Under the pieces are notes generated by a model, which was given only the letters and a program-made list of their open reading frames with translations, ran no database searches and was not told where the DNA came from. From Oscillibacter sp. (GTDB lineage: Bacteria; Bacillota; Clostridia; Oscillospirales; Oscillospiraceae), in the NCBI GenBank assembly GCA_017447005.1, contig JAFSOM010000608.1:1-11595 (forward strand): DNA of 11,595 nucleotides, in the 5' to 3' direction. The position numbers and the translations under genes are program-made. Each line of letters opens with the position of its first letter. Position 1 is the stretch's first letter. Of this stretch, positions 1 through 5,168 are shown piece by piece.

Positions 1-118
1 CGATACGATTGACGGTTTGCGCGTCGGGGTTGGCGTCCGGGGGCAGCGGATTCTTCCTCGGCGCGTGGCATAACCCGATGGGCATGATTTGATAAAATAC
101 CGCGTTTTCCGCCCACAT
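1..118 (-). CDS. GH13 alpha-amylase family protein, 5' fragment
   Basis: Only the first 39 codons lie in the window; the gene runs off the left edge. The product begins MWAENAVFYQIMPIGLC, and the fragment ends in TVNRI. This resembles the N-terminus of bacterial GH13 alpha-amylase/alpha-glucosidase proteins, where a 'W..NAVFYQI.P.GFCGAP' strand opens the catalytic barrel and a conserved 'NRI' follows. Such enzymes hydrolyse alpha-1,4-glucan or maltodextrin; the absence of a signal peptide suggests a cytoplasmic enzyme acting on imported oligosaccharides. The start is supported by AAAGGAG 9 bases upstream of the ATG and by a sigma-A type promoter (169-197). A run rich in Pro, Asp and Asn follows residue 23, where the family usually has a short loop. 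The catalytic residues are outside the window, so subfamily and substrate cannot be judged. Confidence 0.8.
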   Translation of the reverse strand, partial: MWAENAVFYQIMPIGLCHAPRKNPLPPDANPDAQTVNRI

Positions 119-168
119 AAGAACTCTCTCCTTTCGTTTACGGATACGTGACGATTGCTTACGGTCAC

Positions 169-197
169 ATTATAACAAATCTGTGCGCGGATTACAA
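169..197 (-). promoter_or_regulatory. Promoter of the GH13 gene
   Basis: On the minus strand TTGTAA (197-192) is separated by 17 bases from a perfect TATAAT (174-169). The expected transcript start, near 162, leaves a leader of about 45 bases before the GH13 start at 118. No operator palindrome was seen next to it. Confidence 0.75.
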
Positions 198-209
198 GAC
201 GCAAAGCGT

Positions 210-244
210 AAAAAGCCCTCCCCCGCGATACTACGGGGAAGGGC
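210..244 (-). terminator. Rho-independent terminator of the Sel1 lipoprotein gene
   Basis: On the minus strand an 11-bp stem (244-234 with 225-215, one G-T pair, otherwise complete) has an 8-base loop and is followed directly by five T (214-210). It lies 41 bases after the stop of the Sel1 gene and just upstream of the GH13 promoter. The stem, CCCTCCCCCG on the plus strand facing CGGGGAAGGG, resembles the hairpin of the repeat at 5789-5812. The terminator may therefore derive from that repeat family, which is an inference. Confidence 0.85.
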
Positions 245-285
245 GACGCGTCGGCGGACAGACGCCGAATGGCTTATTAAGGAAA

Positions 286-981
286 TCAGCCGTTGAGTTT
301 CGCTTGAAGTTCCGCTATTTTCGCGGCGGCTCCCTCAGAATAGCCCGTTTCATCGGCCTTCTGGTAGTATTCCAGAGCTTTTGCGTAATCCTGCGGAACG
401 CCGATACCTTGTTCATACATCTGACCCAATGTACCGAGCGCTTGAGCTGCGGCCCAATCATGGTCACTTGCGGCGGCCTGTTCCAGATACTCTTTCGCTT
501 TTTCAGGGTTGCGCGGAACGCCGCGAGCGTTCAAATAGATATGGCCCAACTGGTATAAGGCATATCCGTCGCCCGTATTAGCAAGTTGTTCAAAATACTC
601 CCGCGCTTTCGTGTAGTTCAGATGTCCCTTGCTTTCATCAGAATAGAGGTTAGCTAAATTAGTTAACGCTCCCAAGTCTCCCTGCGCGGCGGCCTGTTCC
701 CAGTAGAACACCGCGTTGTCATAGTCTCCAGCGTTGAAAGCGTTACTTCCCTGATTAAACAGGGTTTGCGCGTCAACTTCGGGAGTGACGGGCGGCGGCG
801 TTTCCACTTCAGATTCGCCGTTATCATCCGTCGTCGTTTGCGCGTCCGCTTCGTCGGAAACAACAGGCGCGGGCGGGGCAGGATTAGGCGTCGGCGTAGG
901 CGTTTCTTTGCAACCGACGCACACGACGAGAACCGCAAGCGTAAGCAAAAACAGGATTCCTCGCTTTGTCAATCGTTTCAT
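286..981 (-). CDS. Sel1-repeat (TPR-like) lipoprotein
   Basis: 231 residues. The N-terminus MKRLTKRGILFLLTLAVLVV followed by CVGC is a lipoprotein signal peptide with the modified cysteine at about residue 24; Cys at -3 is an atypical lipobox. Residues 25-70 form a Pro/Thr/Asp/Glu-rich linker. From about 72 on there are helical repeats of the Sel1 type. The clearest are at about 140-173 (ALYQLGHIYLNARGVPRNPE, then KAKEYLEQAA) and 176-211 (LGQMYEQGIGVPQDYAKALE). An earlier TPR-like unit with DYDNAVFYWEQAA lies at 86-98. Sel1 repeats act as protein-binding scaffolds, here presumably on the outer face of the membrane; the partner is unknown. The start is supported by AGAGG 9-10 bases upstream. 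The gene is monocistronic by appearance, with a strong terminator behind it and no convincing promoter in front. Confidence 0.88.
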   Translation of the reverse strand: MKRLTKRGILFLLTLAVLVVCVGCKETPTPTPNPAPPAPVVSDEADAQTTTDDNGESEVETPPPVTPEVDAQTLFNQGSNAFNAGDYDNAVFYWEQAAAQGDLGALTNLANLYSDESKGHLNYTKAREYFEQLANTGDGYALYQLGHIYLNARGVPRNPEKAKEYLEQAAASDHDWAAAQALGTLGQMYEQGIGVPQDYAKALEYYQKADETGYSEGAAAKIAELQAKLNG

Positions 982-1059
982 ATTGCAAGCCTCTTTTCAA
1001 ACCGTATTTCTGTAGGTCTATTTTGCCTGACTTCACCTCTTTTCTATATCGGCGTTCCG

Positions 1060-1119
1060 TTCTGACAGGGCGTCCAATGGGGGACAGTACGCCATCCCCC
1101 CGGACAGCCGCTGTCAGAA
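1060..1119. repeat. 60-bp nested imperfect palindrome
   Basis: Outer arms of 9 bases, TTCTGACAG (1060-1068) and CTGTCAGAA (1111-1119), enclose a GTCC/GGAC pair (1072-1075 with 1102-1105) and a GGGGG/CCCCC pair (1079-1083 with 1096-1100). As DNA or RNA it can fold into one long interrupted hairpin. It lies 80 bases upstream of the Sel1 lipoprotein gene and has no T-tract on either side, so a terminator is unlikely. A mobile palindromic repeat, or a structure in a long Sel1 leader, are both possible. Confidence 0.6.
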
Positions 1120-1126
1120 ACACGAG

Positions 1127-1159
1127 GGGCGGCGTTGAGCGCATAACCCAACGCCGCCC
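1127..1159. repeat. Perfect 11-bp inverted repeat
   Basis: GGGCGGCGTTG (1127-1137) pairs perfectly with CAACGCCGCCC (1149-1159) around an 11-base loop; a G-T pair can extend it. Neither strand has a T-tract directly after the stem, so it is not a canonical intrinsic terminator. It lies 7 bases from the palindrome at 1060-1119 and may belong to the same structured intergenic element. Confidence 0.65.
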
Positions 1160-1211
1160 TGAAAAACTTCAAAGCGTTTCCCGCAAAAGCCTATAACAAC
1201 CCCTGCCGCGA

Positions 1212-1239
1212 TTGTAAGAAAACGGAAAAAGGGTATAAT
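1212..1239 (+). promoter_or_regulatory. Promoter for a plus-strand RNA without a protein gene
   Basis: TTGTAA (1212-1217) is followed after 16 bases by a perfect TATAAT (1234-1239). Transcription would start near 1246. No plus-strand protein gene with a ribosome binding site follows before the terminator at 1416-1455; the next gene there, trpB2, is on the other strand. The -35/-10 pair is as good as those of the protein genes in this window. Confidence 0.6.
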
Positions 1240-1245
1240 AAGCCT

Positions 1246-1455
1246 GCGGCGCGGACTTTCGTCCGCTGTGTTGAGTGGGCTTGCACTCCGACATAAGACC
1301 GCATTGCGTGCCAGCGCTTTGCGGTCGCCGCTTGTCGTCCCTGTGTTTCCTGCGGACAGTTTACCAGAAAGATTTTCCTTTTGCAATACCTTTCGACAAA
1401 ATTTCACAAAAATTTTTCCCGCCACGCATTGCGCACGGCGGGAACGTTTTATTTT
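1246..1455 (+). ncRNA. Candidate structured small RNA (about 210 nt)
   Basis: The interval is bounded by a good promoter (1212-1239) and a GC-rich stem followed by TTTTATTTT (1447-1455). It can fold into several stems. GCGGAC/GTCCGC with a TTTC loop lies at 1251-1266. GAGTG/CACTC lies at about 1273-1288. An extended arm at about 1289-1336 pairs CGACA with TGTCG and GACCGCA with TGCGGTC, with an inner GCG/CGC. A second GCGGAC at 1352-1357 can replace the first in pairing with GTCCGC (1261-1266), closing a multi-branched domain over 1261-1357. I do not recognise the family. Size and stand-alone transcription would suit a 6S-type or other regulatory RNA, but I see no diagnostic motif. No convincing coding capacity was found. 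Read-through would make it antisense to the 3' end of trpB2. Confidence 0.45.
1406..1455. terminator. Bidirectional terminator between trpB2 and the RNA candidate
   Basis: An 8-bp stem TTCCCGCC/GGCGGGAA (1416-1423 with 1437-1444) has a 13-base loop. On the plus strand it is followed by CG and TTTTATTTT. On the minus strand, after the end of trpB2, it is followed by AAA and TTTTT (1412-1408). It probably serves both converging transcripts. Confidence 0.7.
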
Positions 1456-1469
1456 CGCGCAACGCGCTG

Positions 1470-2837
1470 TTATTCCACCTTCGGGAGACGGTCAAACCCG
1501 GCCTGTAATTCCTCATCCGTGGGGATGTAGTCGGTCATCTTACCGTCATGGAATTTCTCATAGGCCACCATGTCAAAATAGCCCGTACCGGTCAGGCCGA
1601 ACACAATCGTTTTCGCCTCTCCGGTCTCCTTACATTTCAAGGCCTCGTCAATGGCCACGCGGATGGCGTGGGAACTCTCCGGGGCCGGAAGAATGCCCTC
1701 GACCCGGGCGAACTGTTCCGCCGCCTCAAACACCTGCGTCTGCTCCACGGATACCGCGCTCATATAACCGTCGTGGTAGAGCTGGGACAGCGTGGAACTC
1801 ATGCCGTGGAAGCGCAAGCCTCCGGCGTGGTTCGGCGACGGGATAAAGCTACTGCCCAACGTGTACATTTTCGCCAAGGGGCAAATCATGCCCGTGTCGC
1901 AGAAGTCGTAAGCGAACTTGCCGCGGGTAAAGCTGGGACAAGACGCGGGTTCTACGGCGATAATCTGATAATCGGCCTCGCCGCGTAACTTTTCGCCCAT
2001 GAACGGCGCGATTAATCCGCCAAGGTTCGAGCCGCCGCCCGCGCAGCCGATAATAATATCAGGCTTTACGCCGTACTTGTCAAGGGCTGCTTTGGTCTCA
2101 AGGCCAATCACGGACTGATGGAGCAGTACCTGATTGAGCACGCTTCCGAGAACGTAACGGTAGCCGGGGTTCTTGGTGGCGACTTCGACGGCCTCCGAGA
2201 TGGCGCAACCCAATGAGCCGCCCGTACCGGGATGTTCGGCGAGAATCTTTCTGCCGACTTCGGTCGTGTCCGACGGCGACGGCGTCACCGACGCGCCGTA
2301 AACGCGCATAACCTCACGGCGGAACGGCTTCTGCTCATAGGAGACCTTGACCATATACACCTTGCAGTCCAGCCCGAAATAGGAACAGGCCATAGACAGC
2401 GCGGTGCCCCACTGACCCGCGCCCGTCTCCGTCGTGACGCCCGTCAGGCCCTGCTTTTTCGCGTAGTACGCCTGCGCAATCGCCGAATTGAGCTTGTGAC
2501 TGCCGCTCGTGTTGTTGCCCTCGAACTTGTAATAGATTTTCGCGGGCGTCCCGAGCTTCTCTTCCAGACAGTAGGCGCGTACCAGCGGGGAGGGACGGTA
2601 CATCTTATAAAAATCGCGGATTTCCTGCGGGATGGGAATCCATGCGTCGGTCTCGTTGAGTTCCTGCTTGACCAGTTCCTCACAGAAAACGCCGTCCAGT
2701 TCGGCGGCGGTCATGGGCCGACCCGTACCCGGATTGAGCAACGGCGCGGGCTTGATTTTCATATCGGCGCGCATATTGTACCATGCTTGGGGAAGTTCGT
2801 CCTCGGCCAAATAAATTTTATAGGGAATCTGTTCCAT
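1470..2837 (-). CDS. trpB: Tryptophan synthase beta chain-like protein, TrpB2 type
   Basis: 455 residues, a PLP enzyme of fold type II that would join indole and serine to tryptophan. Visible motifs: the PLP lysine in GNNTSGSHKLNSA (Lys115), ETGAGQWGTA (Glu137) covering the substrate pocket, the PLP-phosphate loop GCAGGGSNLGG (264-274), and the C-terminal GLTGTGYFD (414-422). Length and the N-terminal extension ending in RPSPLVRA fit the TrpB2 class, not the TrpA-partnered TrpB1. The ATG at 2837 is chosen because AAAGGAG precedes it by 9-10 bases and the protein aligns from there; the frame stays open 408 bases further upstream, but those bases cross the promoter and leader. No other trp gene is in the window, so it is an orphan copy. 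It has its own promoter, a leader stem-loop and a terminator. It may salvage indole or use another nucleophile, as suggested for some TrpB2 proteins. Confidence 0.93.
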   Translation of the reverse strand: MEQIPYKIYLAEDELPQAWYNMRADMKIKPAPLLNPGTGRPMTAAELDGVFCEELVKQELNETDAWIPIPQEIRDFYKMYRPSPLVRAYCLEEKLGTPAKIYYKFEGNNTSGSHKLNSAIAQAYYAKKQGLTGVTTETGAGQWGTALSMACSYFGLDCKVYMVKVSYEQKPFRREVMRVYGASVTPSPSDTTEVGRKILAEHPGTGGSLGCAISEAVEVATKNPGYRYVLGSVLNQVLLHQSVIGLETKAALDKYGVKPDIIIGCAGGGSNLGGLIAPFMGEKLRGEADYQIIAVEPASCPSFTRGKFAYDFCDTGMICPLAKMYTLGSSFIPSPNHAGGLRFHGMSSTLSQLYHDGYMSAVSVEQTQVFEAAEQFARVEGILPAPESSHAIRVAIDEALKCKETGEAKTIVFGLTGTGYFDMVAYEKFHDGKMTDYIPTDEELQAGFDRLPKVE

Positions 2838-2856
2838 GGTTTCCAACTCCTTTCGG

Positions 2857-2892
2857 AAAAGCGTCAGCGCGTTACTGTCCGCTGACGCTTTT
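2857..2892 (-). promoter_or_regulatory. Leader stem-loop of trpB2
   Basis: On the minus strand AAAAGCGTCAGCG (2892-2880) is perfectly complementary to CGCTGACGCTTTT (2869-2857), giving a 13-bp stem with a 10-base loop. It begins only a few bases after the expected transcript start (about 2895) and ends directly before the ribosome binding site AAAGGAG. The 3' arm ends in TTTT, so it resembles a terminator. Its position at the extreme 5' end leaves no space for a leader peptide or T-box. It could be a 5' protective hairpin, a weak terminator or a binding site for a regulator. Confidence 0.7.
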
Positions 2893-2901
2893 ATGTATTG
2901 A

Positions 2902-2930
2902 ATTGTAGCATAGCTTTTTGTGCGCGTCAA
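2902..2930 (-). promoter_or_regulatory. Promoter of trpB2
   Basis: On the minus strand TTGACG (2930-2925), a 17-base spacer and TACAAT (2907-2902) preceded by TGC, an extended -10 element. Each hexamer differs from consensus at one position. It predicts a transcript start near 2895 and a 58-base leader. It fires away from the nagZ promoter. Confidence 0.8.
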
Positions 2931-2998
2931 GAAAGTTTTCAAGCGCGGGGGAGAAATCTTTGACAAGGCTTGACGCTTGTTTCTTATGCAATTTATAC

Positions 2999-3027
2999 TG
3001 GACGTATCCGTATTTCCGTGATATAAT
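2999..3027 (+). promoter_or_regulatory. Promoter of nagZ
   Basis: A perfect TATAAT (3022-3027) is preceded by TGA, an extended -10 element, with a weak -35 TGGACG (2999-3004) at 17 bases. The start near 3034 leaves a leader of about 20 bases. A second pair, TTGACG (2970-2975) and TATACT (2994-2999) with an 18-base spacer, could be an upstream start. Confidence 0.65.
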
Positions 3028-3054
3028 GCGCGGAAATGAAGGGAGGGATTGCGT

Positions 3055-4509
3055 ATGCCGGACGAAAACAAGCCCGTGCGGAATCGTTTCCGCGTATCGG
3101 AACTGTTGTCGAAAGTCCGCGTAACGGCGGCGCTGACGGAGGTCAGACGGAACGCCGGGAATAAATCGTACCGTATCGCGGCGCTGGTCTGTCTGGCGGT
3201 CTTACTGATGGCGCTGTCGGGCTTGGGAACCGCGGAGACGTACAACGCGGCGCAAGCGTTCCCGCCTGACGCCGAAGGCGTGTTGACCGTTCAGGAATTA
3301 CAGGAACTTGCGGCGGCGCAAGCGTCGGACGTTGACGCGGACGCGGCGCAAGCGGAAACCGTTGACGCGGACACGGCGAATATCGAACCGGAAAGCGCGT
3401 CAGGCGTTACGCCGGAACAGGCGGCGAATGTCGGAACGGAACCCGCGCCTGTTATCGAACCCGAACCCGCGCCCGTCTCCAAGGCCGAAAAACTGCTGTC
3501 GGAGATGTCCTTACGCGAAAAGGCGTTGCAACTGTTCATCGTCTTTCCGGAGCAGTTGACGGGGCAAACGTCGTCCGTAACCGCCGCCGGGGACGCCCTG
3601 CGCGACGGCCTGCAACGTTATCCGGTGGGCGGCGTACTGTTCGACCGGGGCAATATGAAGAGCCGCGAACAGCTTCTAACCTTGCTCAACGCTATGCAAA
3701 GTTACAGCAAAATTCCCCTGCTGACAACCTGCGACGAGGAGGGCGGACGCGTCAACCGTCTCATGGGCGCGGTGGGTACGCCTTACGTGGGGCCTATGCT
3801 GTCCTACCGCGACAAGGGCGCCGATACCGCCAAACAAAACGCCGTCACGATAGCCGGGGGCCTGACTTCCTGCGGCTTCAATATGGACTTCGCGCCCGTG
3901 GCGGATGTGTGGTCGAACCCGGACAACAAGGTAATCGGAAACCGCGCCTACAGTACTGACTACGCGGAGGCGGCGGAACTGGTACGGGCGGCGGTCGAGG
4001 GCTTCCATGAAGGCGGCGTGGCCTGTACGCTCAAACACTTTCCCGGTCACGGCGATACCTACGAGGACAGTCACAACGGGCTTGCGCGTGTCTACCGGAC
4101 TTGGAAACAGTTGGAGACGGCGGAGCTGAAACCGTTCCGGGCGGGTATCGCCGCCGGAGCCGACGCTGTAATGGTCGGTCACTTGATTGTCGGCGAAATT
4201 GACCCGCAACCCGCTACCGTTTCCCATGTTATCGTAACGGATATGTTGCGCAACGAACTTGAGTTTGCCGGCGTGATTATCACGGACAGCCTGCAAATGG
4301 ACGCCGTCACGAAGCATTACGGCGCGGGGGAGGTGGCGTTACTGGCGTTAGAGGCGGGCGTTGATATATTGCTCGCGCCGGACAACCTCAGCGCGGCGGC
4401 GCAGGCGGTCATTTCCGCGACGGAGGACGGACGCCTGACGGAAGCTCGGCTTGACGAAAGCGTGTTGCGTGTCCTGAACTTGAAGGAATCTTACGGCCTC
4501 TTGCCGTGA
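3055..4509 (+). CDS. nagZ: Membrane-anchored beta-N-acetylhexosaminidase, GH3 (NagZ type)
   Basis: 484 residues. It hydrolyses N-acetylglucosamine from muropeptides or other beta-GlcNAc glycans. The GH3 barrel covers about 144-484. Motifs: MDFAPVADVW (277-286), KHFPGHGDTYEDSH (327-340) with the NagZ-type acid/base His340, and VIITDSLQMDAV (407-418) with the expected nucleophile Asp411. Residues 41-60 form one hydrophobic segment after a basic N-terminus, consistent with a membrane anchor or uncleaved signal. Residues 65-142 are a low-complexity stalk rich in Ala, Asp, Glu and Pro, so the catalytic domain probably lies outside the membrane; this contrasts with the cytoplasmic Gram-negative NagZ. 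ATG at 3055 is preferred over TTG at 3049 because GGAGGG (3042-3047) lies 7 bases before the ATG but only 1 before the TTG. The gene is divergent from trpB2 and ends 14 bases from the convergent repeat-protein gene, with no clear terminator between them. Confidence 0.92.
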   Translation: MPDENKPVRNRFRVSELLSKVRVTAALTEVRRNAGNKSYRIAALVCLAVLLMALSGLGTAETYNAAQAFPPDAEGVLTVQELQELAAAQASDVDADAAQAETVDADTANIEPESASGVTPEQAANVGTEPAPVIEPEPAPVSKAEKLLSEMSLREKALQLFIVFPEQLTGQTSSVTAAGDALRDGLQRYPVGGVLFDRGNMKSREQLLTLLNAMQSYSKIPLLTTCDEEGGRVNRLMGAVGTPYVGPMLSYRDKGADTAKQNAVTIAGGLTSCGFNMDFAPVADVWSNPDNKVIGNRAYSTDYAEAAELVRAAVEGFHEGGVACTLKHFPGHGDTYEDSHNGLARVYRTWKQLETAELKPFRAGIAAGADAVMVGHLIVGEIDPQPATVSHVIVTDMLRNELEFAGVIITDSLQMDAVTKHYGAGEVALLALEAGVDILLAPDNLSAAAQAVISATEDGRLTEARLDESVLRVLNLKESYGLLP

Positions 4510-4523
4510 TTTTCCGCGCCGCG

Positions 4524-4955
4524 TCAGCATTCCCAGTCGGTTTCCGTCTCCTCTTTCTCCTTACCGCATATTCTGCAACGGTAACGAACAGAGCGATGGA
4601 TAGCCTTCCCCATACTATAATCGTCTACGCTTTGCCCTAGTATCTCCTCCCATACGTTTTCATCTAAAAATTCCCAGTTGTGCCATGCGTCCCGCACTTG
4701 TCCGCAAATGCGGCACTTACAACCGTTCCAGTCATGTCCCTCATTGATAAACCAGATTCCCCGTTTATTTCCGCAGATACGACATTTGCTAAGGCATGTT
4801 TTGCCGTCCCAGTCGTGCCCTGTGCCCCGCACTTTCCCGCAAATGAGACACTTGCAACCGTTCCAGTCATGTCCTTCGTCCCGCGTTTTCCCGCAGACAC
4901 GGCACGTGCAACCGTTCCAGTTATGGAAAATGTGGAAAATTGATACTTTTTTCAT
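4524..4955 (-). CDS. Cys/His repeat protein with CxCxxCG zinc-type modules
   Basis: 143 residues, very rich in Cys, Trp and His. Four tandem modules of the pattern H-[DN]-W-[ND]-G-C-x-C-x-x-C-G-x-x-R start at residues 11, 29, 47 and 74. Modules 1, 2 and 4 are 18 residues long (54 bases in DNA). Module 3 is altered, with GKTCLSKCRICG and a longer tail. A fifth, diverged unit (92-143) starts HNWE, holds CRICGKEK at 127-134 and ends in TDWEC. The spaced Cys and His suggest zinc binding in each module. I recall similar uncharacterised repeat proteins in Firmicutes but know no function. No signal peptide or membrane segment is seen. The start has AGGAGG 8 bases upstream and a near-consensus promoter (5021-5049). 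Single gene, convergent with nagZ. Confidence 0.82.
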   Translation of the reverse strand: MKKVSIFHIFHNWNGCTCRVCGKTRDEGHDWNGCKCLICGKVRGTGHDWDGKTCLSKCRICGNKRGIWFINEGHDWNGCKCRICGQVRDAWHNWEFLDENVWEEILGQSVDDYSMGKAIHRSVRYRCRICGKEKEETETDWEC

Positions 4956-5020
4956 AAACGTCGCCTCCTGTCGTTTATCCGCGAGACCAGAGGGAATAGC
5001 CGTGAATTTATCGCAATTTC

Positions 5021-5049
5021 ATTGTACCACAACTTCCGGCGCGTTTCAA
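5021..5049 (-). promoter_or_regulatory. Strong promoter of the Cys/His repeat gene
   Basis: On the minus strand TTGAAA (5049-5044), a 17-base spacer and TACAAT (5026-5021) preceded by TGG (extended -10). Both hexamers match consensus at five of six positions. It predicts a start near 5014 and a 58-base leader. It is one of the two best promoters in the window, notable for such a small gene of unknown function. Confidence 0.8.
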
Positions 5050-5168
5050 GCGCGATTGTCCCGGCGGCGGAATCGGGGAATCCGGCGCGAATCGGGCGGG
5101 GTTTCCCGGCGTTCCGACGCTTTTTTACCAAACTGTCATTTTTTCGTAACCGAAAAGAGGTGAAATCT

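Noticed and set aside
884..1144. 86-codon minus-strand open frame upstream of the Sel1 gene
   Set aside because: It runs through the two inverted repeats and into the Sel1 signal-peptide codons in another frame, with no ribosome binding site; it looks like translated repeat.
1356..1367. GTTTACCAG, matching a stretch of the bacterial SRP (4.5S) RNA
   Set aside because: The essential GGTCAGG and GGAAGCAGC parts of the SRP RNA loop are absent, so the match is chance.
1268..1846. 192-codon plus-strand open frame covering the RNA candidate
   Set aside because: It starts with no ribosome binding site, passes through the terminator stem and continues antisense through trpB2; the protein is Arg/Pro/Ser-rich noise.
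2232..2885. 217-codon open frame on the plus strand opposite trpB2
   Set aside because: It is the shadow of a conserved gene, shows no family motif, and has no ribosome binding site. Long antisense open frames are common in this GC-rich DNA.
2838..2900. T-box or Trp attenuator in front of trpB2
   Set aside because: The leader is only about 58 bases, with no T-box sequence, leader peptide or run of Trp codons; only the single hairpin is supported.
2960..2965. Perfect TTGACA as the -35 of nagZ
   Set aside because: It is 28 bases from TATACT and 56 from TATAAT; no good -10 lies 16-18 bases after it.
3049..3051. TTG start for nagZ
   Set aside because: Only one base separates it from the GGAGGG site, whereas the ATG at 3055 has a normal 7-base distance.
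3676..4317. 213-codon open frame opposite nagZ
   Set aside because: Antisense to the conserved GH3 domain, without start signals or recognisable motifs.
4678..5163. Two open frames on the plus strand opposite the Cys/His repeat gene
   Set aside because: Their apparent repeats are the mirror of the 54-base units of the real gene, which has the promoter and AGGAGG site.
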